Part shown: in pieces, positions 37,541 through 46,997 of the stretch
Position numbering within the stretch: position 1 is the first letter of the stretch
How the letters are laid out: each line of letters begins with the position of its first letter
DNA from: a virus
Virus record (IMG/VR): IMGVR_UViG_3300042891_000711
Span: 154,903-218,902 of that record
DNA: 64,000 nt
Strand: one strand, 5' to 3'
Position numbers and translations under genes: made by a program
The notes under the pieces: model-generated
Databases searched by the model: none
What the model was told of the DNA's origin: nothing
What the model saw: only the letters and a program-made list of their open reading frames with translations

Positions 37541-40500
37541 GCCAGTACAGTTTGGTTGATTTGCGCCGCGGTAATTGCACTAATAATCTGTACATTGTCT
37601 ACTGTAGCTGCACTAACAATAATTTCATTGTAGTTTGCATTGATTTGTAACAAGCTACCAAATGTACTAGATTCGCTTGACGGCACAATAGTTATACTCG
37701 AAATGTTAGGTGCAAGTACACTATGCAGATATGCACTTAGTTCACTAAAATAAAATGTTTCGCCAAAGTCCCAGTTTGCAACATCAAAATAGTTATTGAT
37801 TGCATCAATAACTTTAGTTTTAACATCGTTGTCACTAACAATAATACTTGCATTTTTTACAACTTTAAATGTTGCTTGCAATGCGGTTGGCGCTTTGGCG
37901 CCAAATATTGGTTTGAATTTAGCAGGATTATAAATGATGGTATCTGTTAAATTTTTATAATTTTCTAATGTACTAAATTCTGTACTTAAGGCATCAACTG
38001 TTGGCGCAGTCGGTTCGCCGACGGTGCCAGTGCTATCCTGTATCCAGGCTGTATAATCTGTTGAATATTGTTTTGTTAATAGATACAAATCAATAATATT
38101 ATTTGGGCTTGGATCAATACGACGATAGTTAGGACTATTGTGTCTGTATTGGAAATATAAATCTTGTCGTCCTACTTTAGCAGTATAATCAAATACTTCG
38201 TTTAATGTGTAGGCTGCGCCGGTAACAGTTAATTGATAGAATTTATTTTCTGGTGCAATGTAAAACAATTTGCCAGATGTGTACAACGTTGCATCAGCTT
38301 GTGCTGCAACCAAAGTTTCATAAGTTGATTCTACTAATGTATTGCTTACTAAAGTCTGTGTAACAAAATTATCATATCCGTAAGTTGATTGGAAAAATAC
38401 ATACTTGCTATTACTATTAACGTCAGGACTAACAATTAACTCAAATAATTCCGGATTATCCAAAATACCATTAGTGTCCAAATCAGAAAATGTAACTAGA
38501 ATTTTACTAGGATTTTCATATCCGTCAACTTCGATAATATTTTTATAAATGTACCATGTATAATCTAAGGCCAATGGATTAACATCATCTGGATTACTAT
38601 TAACTTTTAATATTTTAATATTATCGTGTACTGTAAATCCAGTTTTTGGATCGAATACTTTTACAGTATTATCAAAGTAGAAGTTAGTTTCTTTTACACT
38701 TTCAAATACGTAATTTAAACCACGATACAGTACAGTATATGTCTGACCAACTGTTTTAAAGCGTATTAGCCAGCTGGCATCTAACCCTGTACTGCTGGTA
38801 TTACCTGCATAGCCTAAATTAAATTCCCCAGTATCTAAGTCACCAGGTAATATTAATTTCCATGATGTAGTATCGATATCATATCGTAGACCAAAATCTT
38901 CATATGCCTGTACATAACCAACAATAGAATCTACTAGTGCTGTTGAAAAGTCAGTGTCAAATACCGCATATACCGCAACAGCTATAGCACCGTTAGGAAC
39001 TTGTTCACCTAATATAATTGGGCCGGAACCATTGGCTAAATTACCTGTGCCACCATTGGTTCCATCACCTATTACCTGCTGAACATTTGCATAGATATAA
39101 AATTTGTCACCAGACTTGCTTGGTATACCTGTTTGAATAGTATTGCGTGCATCAAAATAGTTGCCGGTGCCTGCACTAAATTTAATTATAGAGCTTTGTT
39201 TAATAAACTTGTTATTTGTAGACACTACATCGCCAACTTGAAGTATAGTATCATTTGAATCAATAAAATAACCCGTAGATCCATTGGCCACAGTAGTTGA
39301 ATAATTCCAGTATGCGTTAGTGATAGTAATAGTTGGGTATTTACTGTAGAAAAATTGTAATGTTTCCTGTGCTGATGCCACCGGTTTTACTTTATTGTAA
39401 ATTGCTTTGTAAATATCATTTCTTGTAGTATAATCAAAAGAGAATGTGCTGACAAATGGGTCACGATACAATACACCATCATCTGCAAAGATATTAGTGC
39501 TTGAGTATTTTCCAGTTGTGTCAATAACATCTAAGTAACGGCTAATACCAGAACTAGTACGATTAACTGCTTTTACTTTTAAAATATTGCTGAACAATGT
39601 GTAAGGTAAGATATTATAATCTTCACCTGTTACCATACGATCCTGTGTATAGTATTGTTGTGGTGCTTTTTGACGAATTTCATCAAGTGTTTCACGTGAA
39701 CTAGCATTAGCTACTGTGTAGCGTAGGCTAGCACGAATAGTTATAGTTTCAACGCGGCCGGTTCGACTGATATAATTAACTGGTACAACTATACCCTGCA
39801 TCTCATCCGGAGTAATTTTATAATCAGCACCATTACTTACACGATAATATAATCTATAATTGCCTTGTGGAATATTAGCAAAAGATCCATCGCCGAACAC
39901 TAGATCAATTTGATCACTGGCTCTAGTGTTAACTTGAAATACGGATTTATTAGTACTTTTATTATAGATAACATTAGTATTGTTTACTGTTGCAACCTGT
40001 GTCCATAAGGCATTTGGTAATCCTTGTGCGTCTAAACTGTATAACCATATATCGGTATTATTAATATTATCTACATTAACACTGTAGACACGATTTGGTG
40101 TACTTTCTTGGAATGTGAAATCAAGTGATTTTAATTCGCCCTGTTTGAAGTAGGTAAAAAAGCCTGTATTATTACTAGTGTTGCCTAAATTGTCGTTACG
40201 GTAAAGTAGATTAAATGGTTGATTTTGACGAGGTGCGCTTTCATATATAAAAGTTTTACCGGCACTTGTTGGGCTGGTCATTTCAAATTTAGTCGTAGTA
40301 CCTTCGATGTTAGTGGTAAAACTATATGTTGCAATAATACTTGGTACTAAATTTATTTGATATTCGTCGGTGGTTATACCATTAATCAATTGAGTGTTGC
40401 TAGGTTTACCTATAGATTGAGTTGATAACAACCCTGCATTAATCACTGCGGTGAACTGCTCATACCAATTATCATTTGCTGAATCAGACCAATTAATTAC

Positions 40501-40920
40501 TAGGCCAGATAAATTTATACCGTTGCTATCGTACACAGTTTCAGTTGTACTTACACTGTCAACTTTTAAGAATCCGCTTGCAGAGATATTACGTTTAGGA
40601 TTATATGAAATTAGTTTGGCCAATTTAAGAACACTATCACGACGTTGTGCAGTATCAATAAAGTTTTCACGTGCGTTTAAGTCGCCGCGGAATGCCAGGC
40701 TTTGACCTAAGAACGCAATCAAATCAATCAGTGCAATGAATTCACTTGATTCGATAAAGTCGTTAAAGTCTTCTGGGTAATATAAGCGTAAATAATCAAT
40801 CATTGACTTACGAAGTGTTTCGTAGTCATAGCTTTGAAAGTCCGCATTACGGAAGGTTTGATAGACTCTTGTCCAGTCTTCTGCAACTAATAAACCTGAT
40901 TGTCTTGTGGTAATAGCCAT
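37537..40920 (-). CDS. gp6: Baseplate wedge protein gp6
   Basis: An 1127-residue homologue of T4 gp6, the wedge subunit whose dimers form the continuous ring around the baseplate hub. Diagnostic N-terminal blocks are RSMIDYLRLYYP-type (KSMIDYLRLYYPEDFNDF), IALIDLIAFLGQSLAFR and ENFIDTAQRRDSVLKLAKLI followed by SYNPKR. It is longer than T4 gp6 (660 residues), with extra domains in the middle and C-terminal half. An AATAAATA late promoter and a GGGAA ribosome binding site precede it. Confidence 0.95.
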   Translation of the reverse strand: MAITTRQSGLLVAEDWTRVYQTFRNADFQSYDYETLRKSMIDYLRLYYPEDFNDFIESSEFIALIDLIAFLGQSLAFRGDLNARENFIDTAQRRDSVLKLAKLISYNPKRNISASGFLKVDSVSTTETVYDSNGINLSGLVINWSDSANDNWYEQFTAVINAGLLSTQSIGKPSNTQLINGITTDEYQINLVPSIIATYSFTTNIEGTTTKFEMTSPTSAGKTFIYESAPRQNQPFNLLYRNDNLGNTSNNTGFFTYFKQGELKSLDFTFQESTPNRVYSVNVDNINNTDIWLYSLDAQGLPNALWTQVATVNNTNVIYNKSTNKSVFQVNTRASDQIDLVFGDGSFANIPQGNYRLYYRVSNGADYKITPDEMQGIVVPVNYISRTGRVETITIRASLRYTVANASSRETLDEIRQKAPQQYYTQDRMVTGEDYNILPYTLFSNILKVKAVNRTSSGISRYLDVIDTTGKYSSTNIFADDGVLYRDPFVSTFSFDYTTRNDIYKAIYNKVKPVASAQETLQFFYSKYPTITITNAYWNYSTTVANGSTGYFIDSNDTILQVGDVVSTNNKFIKQSSIIKFSAGTGNYFDARNTIQTGIPSKSGDKFYIYANVQQVIGDGTNGGTGNLANGSGPIILGEQVPNGAIAVAVYAVFDTDFSTALVDSIVGYVQAYEDFGLRYDIDTTSWKLILPGDLDTGEFNLGYAGNTSSTGLDASWLIRFKTVGQTYTVLYRGLNYVFESVKETNFYFDNTVKVFDPKTGFTVHDNIKILKVNSNPDDVNPLALDYTWYIYKNIIEVDGYENPSKILVTFSDLDTNGILDNPELFELIVSPDVNSNSKYVFFQSTYGYDNFVTQTLVSNTLVESTYETLVAAQADATLYTSGKLFYIAPENKFYQLTVTGAAYTLNEVFDYTAKVGRQDLYFQYRHNSPNYRRIDPSPNNIIDLYLLTKQYSTDYTAWIQDSTGTVGEPTAPTVDALSTEFSTLENYKNLTDTIIYNPAKFKPIFGAKAPTALQATFKVVKNASIIVSDNDVKTKVIDAINNYFDVANWDFGETFYFSELSAYLHSVLAPNISSITIVPSSESSTFGSLLQINANYNEIIVSAATVDNVQIISAITAAQINQTVLA

Positions 40921-40940
40921 ACTAATTCCCTGTTATAATG

Positions 40941-40948
40941 TATTTATT
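40941..40948 (-). promoter_or_regulatory. Late promoter (AATAAATA) of gp6
   Basis: Minus-strand AATAAATA followed by CATTATAAC, 21 bp before the gp6 ATG and within the 51-bp gap after gp25. Confidence 0.6.
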
Positions 40949-40971
40949 TAAGGAAAAAAGTACGTAGTTTA

Positions 40972-41349
40972 TTAGTTTGCAGTAAGTGTTCTGTTTTGAT
41001 TGTTGAATCTAAGATTCATTAGATTTGTTTGATTTGTCTGTAGATAGCGTAGTTCGAGTTCGATTTGAATACCTGTTTCATACTCAGTGACAATGACATT
41101 GTCAATAGAAACACGTGGATCATAGGCAGCAATTGCCTTGATGTCAGCTATAATAGCACTCTTAAGTTCGGGAGTAAATGGATCGTATAATACGTTCCAT
41201 ATAATAGTGCCAAAATTAGGATTCATCAGTTTCTCACCTTTGCGGATTTGAAAGTGATTGATTAAATCTTGTTTAATTAACTCAAAGTCAGTTAGACGAA
41301 ACTTTTTATTTCTGCCTACTGTTGAGAAACCTTTATATAAAATAGCCAT
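40972..41349 (-). CDS. gp25: Baseplate wedge protein gp25
   Basis: A 125-residue homologue of T4 gp25, also related to the TssE protein of type VI secretion. It contains INHFQIRKGEKLMNPNFGTI with the family M-x-P-x-FG-x-x-(I)-W pattern, and YDPRVSIDNV (the conserved R-x-x-(I/L) beta strand). It nucleates sheath assembly at the baseplate. The ribosome binding site AGGAT sits inside a GATAAATA sequence just before the ATG, which may also act as a late promoter. It lies between gp5 and gp6. Confidence 0.93.
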   Translation of the reverse strand: MAILYKGFSTVGRNKKFRLTDFELIKQDLINHFQIRKGEKLMNPNFGTIIWNVLYDPFTPELKSAIIADIKAIAAYDPRVSIDNVIVTEYETGIQIELELRYLQTNQTNLMNLRFNNQNRTLTAN

Positions 41350-41368
41350 AATAATATTTATCCTAGGG

Positions 41369-43507
41369 TTATGTGGATTTAATTGGTTGATCTAGTGTGG
41401 CCATTTTTGGTCCTAGTACTGCAACGGCATATTTGCCTTTGGCAAAATAATTATCGCCGGTAGTACCAAACGCATCTGTTTTACCACTGCCGCCGCGCCA
41501 TTGTTTAGCACCACCTGCGCCCAGTAAGTGACTTACTGCTAATAATCCCGCTACGTCTTCGAGAGGAGTATCTTTAGTCACAGTACCAATATTACATAAT
41601 GTTTTGTAGTTGCGTTTGGTATAAGCACACATCTCAGCTTCTTGTATAGCTGGACTGTTTAGAAATTTTTCTAAGCTATCAATGCCGTCTTTGCCAATCC
41701 AGTTATTTGGGTTACGTAACTGTGCATTACTACCGCAGGACATTTTAACATGTTTGGCATCCTGTAGTGCAGGATATCCAAATTGATATTTACCTACAAA
41801 CCCGATACTATTGATACATCGATATCCGCTCTCACCGTTTGCTTGTCCGCCTCGTCCGGGAGATCCGCTTTCGCTTTTACCTATAACTGCATAGTACGCT
41901 GTCATTTGTGCAGAAGTTAGGCCGCCAATTGAACAGTCAGTAGTAGGTTGATTTCGTAGATCAACTTCAGTGGCTGGATTTTTAACTCCTGTGCCAGTAG
42001 TGGTTTTAGTTGCATCAGTCTTACCTGTATATGTTTCAGCAGGTTGTTGTCCAATTGATTCTGCCGCTGCAAACGGCAATGGCGCACTTCGTCTATATGG
42101 TTCGTGCGTAGGAGCAACTGTGACTATCGAAGATAAACTACCGGTGCTGGTATATAAGCCAACTGTTGAATTAAGTACAACATCTGACAGATTATTGATT
42201 TGTATTTCTTTTGGCTTATTAACTGACTGTGCGCCGCCGCTGTTTTGTTTTATCAATTCACCGGTGTGAGCAATATCTCCGGCTGCCTTCATTGATATAC
42301 TTGCGGCGTCGATGTTAACAGGTGAATCACTTTGTAATCCTATAGTACCGCTCGCTCCGACAGTAACTACTCCAGTAGACAACATGTTAAAACTACCACA
42401 GTCAATTTGAAATTTACTGCCCGATTTCATGTTTATTTTATTAGCGGCATTAAGGTTTATATTATTGTCTGAATGTAAATTAATAGACCCTTCACTTCTT
42501 ACATTAAACCCATTATTTGTATAGATATTAATTGCACCGTCTTTAGTTAATTCAACCCAGCTTGTACCATCACTATGCGAGATATACAAAGTATTGTCAG
42601 TCGCAGTGTCATTCATCATTATCTGATGACCGCCAGCAGTACGCAATCTTACTAATTGATTTTCACCCGTTACAGCACCGTCATCCATGACAAACGTGTG
42701 GCCGCCTACACGAGTTGAAAAACGATAATCGTCTTCAGTTAAGGTTCCGGCTTTTACTTTGGCAAGATATGCTTCGCGATTGTTAGCCGGATCATCTGCA
42801 TATGGTCTGCCGGGTGTGCTAATACCAAAAACGTTACTCGGGCTTTCACGTTGACTACTACTGGTAATTGTACCGCGGGCAGTATCCCTATCTAACCCTT
42901 GTGTTTTTAGTATAGAATATTGTTGTTCATGTATTGGTTTAGGATTATCAATAAAGTTTGGATTTTTTCGAAGATTGGGGTCAATTTCATTATATTCAAC
43001 CACAGGAGCAGTGATTCCATTTTGATATGATTTTTTAGTATCAGCTGATGCACCCGATGTATCAATCTTATTACTGCTGGCCATACCCGGCATCATGTGT
43101 CTGCTGACATTTGAGTTAACACAGGCAATAAAATATCCGCGCAATGGATCGCCGGCAATGAATATCACAATTACTTCTACGCCAATATCAGGTGGCACCA
43201 TCCACATGCCATAGGTATGTGGCACATTTACAAACTTATTATCACTATTAGGTCTGTCTGCATATTTTGATGCAATATCAGTTGTGCCCATAAACGGGCT
43301 AGCATAGCTGACTGTACGCCAATTTCTTGATTCGTCGGGGTCACCACCTAAATCCGGAATCCATACCTGTAGTCGACCTGCACGTGTTGGGTCGAGATTG
43401 TTTTTAACAATACCAATGTATGGGTGCGGGTCAACTCTGGTGGCAGCCGCATCTTCTTTACGTAGATGTTTAACTACTTTACTACCAACTCTATGATCTA
43501 TTGCCAT
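41369..43507 (-). CDS. gp5: gp5-like baseplate hub spike with C-terminal lytic domain
   Basis: A 712-residue protein. The N-terminal OB-fold starts near residue 27 (HPYIGIVKNNLDPTRAGRLQ, VWIPD) and includes MWMVPPDIGVEVIVIF, as in gp5/VgrG. The middle forms a spike beta-helix (INIYTNNGF, GSINLHSDNNINLNAANKIN). The C-terminal domain (about residues 530-700) has GKSESGSPGRGGQANGESGY with Glu546 as candidate catalytic acid, then FVGKYQFGYPALQD, resembling lysozyme/transglycosylase domains. In T4 gp5 the lysozyme lies before the helix, so the order differs here. It should pierce the envelope and locally digest peptidoglycan. Confidence 0.88.
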   Translation of the reverse strand: MAIDHRVGSKVVKHLRKEDAAATRVDPHPYIGIVKNNLDPTRAGRLQVWIPDLGGDPDESRNWRTVSYASPFMGTTDIASKYADRPNSDNKFVNVPHTYGMWMVPPDIGVEVIVIFIAGDPLRGYFIACVNSNVSRHMMPGMASSNKIDTSGASADTKKSYQNGITAPVVEYNEIDPNLRKNPNFIDNPKPIHEQQYSILKTQGLDRDTARGTITSSSQRESPSNVFGISTPGRPYADDPANNREAYLAKVKAGTLTEDDYRFSTRVGGHTFVMDDGAVTGENQLVRLRTAGGHQIMMNDTATDNTLYISHSDGTSWVELTKDGAINIYTNNGFNVRSEGSINLHSDNNINLNAANKINMKSGSKFQIDCGSFNMLSTGVVTVGASGTIGLQSDSPVNIDAASISMKAAGDIAHTGELIKQNSGGAQSVNKPKEIQINNLSDVVLNSTVGLYTSTGSLSSIVTVAPTHEPYRRSAPLPFAAAESIGQQPAETYTGKTDATKTTTGTGVKNPATEVDLRNQPTTDCSIGGLTSAQMTAYYAVIGKSESGSPGRGGQANGESGYRCINSIGFVGKYQFGYPALQDAKHVKMSCGSNAQLRNPNNWIGKDGIDSLEKFLNSPAIQEAEMCAYTKRNYKTLCNIGTVTKDTPLEDVAGLLAVSHLLGAGGAKQWRGGSGKTDAFGTTGDNYFAKGKYAVAVLGPKMATLDQPIKST

Positions 43508-43529
43508 TTATTACTTTCCTTATTTTTGA

Positions 43530-46500
43530 TTAAACCGCTCTTGAATATGCATCTAATGCATTAACGTATGCAGTTTGTGCGGCTTTATTGGCTGCGTCCA
43601 ATGGCGCATATTTAGCTTGAGCAGTTGCTAACTGAGTTTCTGCTGCAGCCAAGGATTGTTGATTATTAGCAATTAATGGGTCAGCTTCAGCTTGTGTTAG
43701 TACTCCCCGTGCTACTCTGTCAGGGTATCTATCGAGGTTAGCACGTATGGTTTCAATTCTAGATTGAATTTGCATAACTGCATCTAACGCAGTATTTGCT
43801 GCAGATTGTGCTTGATCTCTTGCAGCTCTAGCTTGATCAGCTGTAGCCTTTAATGCTAATTTAGCATCACTCATTGGAGCTACACTCGGTGGAGGAACAG
43901 CAACCGGTTCTGTTTGTGTAGTAATTGCAGTTTCTGTTGCTGTTGCATCAACTTTAGCCAACTCTTTCTCTTCAGCAGTTTGTAGTGGAGCCACAGTGTC
44001 AGCAACTGGCGCACTACCGGGTGCTTTCTCGTCGCCTGTTGCTTTTACGGAAAAATCAGGACCAATATTAGCCTGAGCATCTACGTCAATTGATCTTGGT
44101 GCGGTTGCAACTATAGCTCTATTGCCTTTTTCTTCTTTGCCGGCTGTTGATGGTTCTAATGATGTTTGTCGTGGTAATCGAACTGCATCTAATACCTGCT
44201 CGAATTTCCCGCCCGAAAATGTACTTTCGACAGTTAAAACACGATACATTCCAGAAAATAAACTTACTGAGTGTTTAGAGTCGAACTTCATCATGCCAGT
44301 TGATTCGTCTATGTCGCTGGGACTTTTGACTGTGATCTGTATATAAAGTTCACCTTGATCCATACGTAGACTACCGTTGGCAATTAATCGAGGGTCTATC
44401 CCAGTGCCGTCAACTTGCTCTGTTATATTGGTCATCTCCGGTGCATAAAACACGTCATCTTGTTTAATATAGTGGGGGTCACCAATTATCTTTAGTTTTG
44501 TCTGCAACATATCGCCGCCGGCTGAGGTATACAGCGATGCTTCAATGTCTGCTAGAGCAATTGCTTCTACTGTCACTGCTCCACCAGTTGAATTTTGTTG
44601 CGAGTTATGAACAACTTGTTTCTCAACCATGGGCATTAATGCGTTGGCTTCCTGTGCAGCAGCATCGAGTTTTGCGTTTTTAGTTTCTGCTATTTGTAAA
44701 TTTTGTGTTTTAGATAAATTTTCTCGATAGGCTGTAGTAGCAGTATAATACAGTGCATTAAATTCTATTGTAAAATCAAGCACATCATTATTTTTTCCTG
44801 TATACCAATAGTTGTGTATTTTACAAGGCTCGGTCCATGTTCCTTGCGGGCCTTCGCGTGTTTTTGTATTATACACTGTGTAGGGTAAGATGTGATAGGT
44901 AACTTCTCTTGCCCAAGATTCACGTGCGTCATTGTATTTGCCTAACTTTATAGTCGGCACAACTTTATACCATTTTAGAGGTATATTAGCCTGTTCTTCA
45001 AGATATTTTTTGTATGCAACATCATCACCATTAAATGTTGACACTGGTCGTACTTGTCCTTGTAAATATTTGGTATGCCGCATGGCAAATGCAATAACCT
45101 GATCTATACTTGTACCCGCATTAATTGAAAGTACCCGAACACTATGGTCTAGATTTCCTGGAGTACCTCTAATAGACATACCATTTTCTTCGCTGGCCAT
45201 CGCAGTATGCGCTGTACTCAATGTCTCTACACTAAGATTAAACTGGCCACCATCATCCTTAAGAATATCTGGATGAATTATAAATTTATATTTGTCTGCT
45301 ATTTCTGTATTATCTCTAGCAGCCAAATCTGCATAATAAGCATCTAATGCTGCAGGATATGATTTTACTTTATATACTGCATCTTTACCTAGTATAACAT
45401 TAGTGGTTTGGTCGCTTACTAGCAAGGACGGGGCATAGGTTAATTGTCCATCTGGTCCTATTAGATTACCTGTACTTCCAGCTATAGTAGCCACTCCTCG
45501 GCCATTGGCTCCGGCAGTTGGCGCCGCACGTAGAATAGTTGGTCTCTCCCTACTTGCTTTTAACTGGGCTGCCATAATTTCTTCAGTGTTGCTTTTTAAA
45601 AAACTTTCTAATGTGCCGGCCGTGACTTCGATGAGTACCGGTGTACCAACAGTTGATAAATCGTAAGCTGAATGACTATACGGACAGGCTTCTATTTCAT
45701 ATTCGGCGCCTTTGGGCGAGGCTTTTATATCCAGTTTTAACAAACGTATAGGTATGCGTTTGGTTAGATCGGGAATAATTCCAACAATTTCGCCAGCGTC
45801 ATTTGTGCCAAAAAAATCAATCTGTAATAGATATGGCTGTGCTATATAATTAGGAGATTTAATCTCAGTGCTAAGATCAATGATTCGATTTAATAATGTA
45901 ACTCCGTAGGGTTCGATGATTGAAAATTTAAGATTTATTGCGTTGGTAGAACGTGAGCGATCATTCAATCCAATCACTGTGGTCATGTTAAGATTTTCAA
46001 AGTAAAAATCTTCAGCAAAGAATGGAGCACGTTTGAACATCGATGCCCCTTCGTCGTTATTGTATCTACCAGCACTGGCTATGATAACCCGATTTGATTT
46101 ATAATTTTTAACGTCAGCCACTATATCATTGTATTCGTCAACAGTCAACAATGCCAAACTTAATCCATATGTGTACGATGGATAAGCTAATAAAGGATTA
46201 GGTATTGGATCTTTTCTCTTTTTATTATTTGCTGTAGGTGCTTTTGCTGGTTCACCGCTGGTAACTTCAGATGCAGTTGATGTAGCATCAGCAACAGTGG
46301 CCGGCGAGTTATTTGCTATTCTTGCATCTTCAGTTTTTGAAACCACAGGCACTCTCGATAGTGCTTCGTTTTGCTGTGCTCTGAGTTTCTCAAATTCATT
46401 TTGGAATTGTGTTTGATTTATTTTTCCACTTTTTAAATCATTTGCTAGATTAACCTGATATTGCGTGTACTGCTGATTAATACGATCAGCTGAACCGGCT

Positions 46501-46688
46501 GCAGGTGGAGGAGTAGATGCTAGTTTATTTGCCGCAGTATCTTGAGTCGGTGCTTGTTCTTTTAATAATTGTGCATTTATTTTTGCGATTCCGGCTTGAA
46601 ATTGTGCCTGTGTTATAGTGCCGGCAGACAAATCATTTACTAATTTAAGTTGAGCTTGCTGAGCTAGTTCAGCTTTTGTAAGTGCCAT
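43530..46688 (-). CDS. Large baseplate hub-like structural protein
   Basis: A 1052-residue protein between gp53 and gp5. Two SHOCT-like helical repeats at the N-terminus (about residues 10-42 and 73-108) share LVNDLSAGTITQAQFQ and LANDLKSGKINQTQFQ. A structural core starts near residue 165 (YPSYTYGLSLALLTVDEYND) and includes NLKFSIIEPYGVTLLNRI, RIPIRLLKLDIK and CKIHNYWYTGKNNDVLDFTI. Residues about 925-1052 are an Ala/Gln-rich helical, probably coiled-coil tail. The position and large size suggest the hub partner of the gp5 spike, as gp27 is in T4, but gp27 homology is not shown. The ribosome binding site GGGAT is 8 bp upstream. Confidence 0.8.
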   Translation of the reverse strand: MALTKAELAQQAQLKLVNDLSAGTITQAQFQAGIAKINAQLLKEQAPTQDTAANKLASTPPPAAGSADRINQQYTQYQVNLANDLKSGKINQTQFQNEFEKLRAQQNEALSRVPVVSKTEDARIANNSPATVADATSTASEVTSGEPAKAPTANNKKRKDPIPNPLLAYPSYTYGLSLALLTVDEYNDIVADVKNYKSNRVIIASAGRYNNDEGASMFKRAPFFAEDFYFENLNMTTVIGLNDRSRSTNAINLKFSIIEPYGVTLLNRIIDLSTEIKSPNYIAQPYLLQIDFFGTNDAGEIVGIIPDLTKRIPIRLLKLDIKASPKGAEYEIEACPYSHSAYDLSTVGTPVLIEVTAGTLESFLKSNTEEIMAAQLKASRERPTILRAAPTAGANGRGVATIAGSTGNLIGPDGQLTYAPSLLVSDQTTNVILGKDAVYKVKSYPAALDAYYADLAARDNTEIADKYKFIIHPDILKDDGGQFNLSVETLSTAHTAMASEENGMSIRGTPGNLDHSVRVLSINAGTSIDQVIAFAMRHTKYLQGQVRPVSTFNGDDVAYKKYLEEQANIPLKWYKVVPTIKLGKYNDARESWAREVTYHILPYTVYNTKTREGPQGTWTEPCKIHNYWYTGKNNDVLDFTIEFNALYYTATTAYRENLSKTQNLQIAETKNAKLDAAAQEANALMPMVEKQVVHNSQQNSTGGAVTVEAIALADIEASLYTSAGGDMLQTKLKIIGDPHYIKQDDVFYAPEMTNITEQVDGTGIDPRLIANGSLRMDQGELYIQITVKSPSDIDESTGMMKFDSKHSVSLFSGMYRVLTVESTFSGGKFEQVLDAVRLPRQTSLEPSTAGKEEKGNRAIVATAPRSIDVDAQANIGPDFSVKATGDEKAPGSAPVADTVAPLQTAEEKELAKVDATATETAITTQTEPVAVPPPSVAPMSDAKLALKATADQARAARDQAQSAANTALDAVMQIQSRIETIRANLDRYPDRVARGVLTQAEADPLIANNQQSLAAAETQLATAQAKYAPLDAANKAAQTAYVNALDAYSRAV

Positions 46689-46691
46689 TTA

Positions 46692-46997
46692 CTATAATCC
46701 CAATGCCGCAATGATTGTTTCTTTTTTAGGAATGAATATTGTTGTACCTGGTAAGAAATCAAATACTGGATCTTGTATAGTATTTGGATTACGCATAGCA
46801 AATACCCACCACAATGCACTATCTCCATATAAGTCATAGGCTAATAAATCTGGGCGATATTTGTAGGTTGCGGCAATTCTATATACTACATCAGCTGCTA
46901 GTGCCGGAATATCTCTAAACGTTGTAACATCTAAAAAGAATCCGTATGTTTCTGTTTTATTGTACGGACTTGTTTGACTGTATATGACTGCTGACAT
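46692..46997 (-). CDS. gp53: Baseplate wedge protein gp53
   Basis: A 101-residue homologue of the T4 gp53 wedge clamp: YGFFLDVTTFRDIPALAADV, YRIAATYKYRPDLLAYDLYG and the typical ALWWVFAMRNPNTIQDPVFD, ending PGTTIFIPKK. It is shorter than T4 gp53 (196 residues), keeping the LysM-like core. The ribosome binding site AGGAGG is 8 bp upstream. It overlaps the upstream structural gene by a single base and is followed by the hub-like gene. Confidence 0.9.
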   Translation of the reverse strand: MSAVIYSQTSPYNKTETYGFFLDVTTFRDIPALAADVVYRIAATYKYRPDLLAYDLYGDSALWWVFAMRNPNTIQDPVFDFLPGTTIFIPKKETIIAALGL

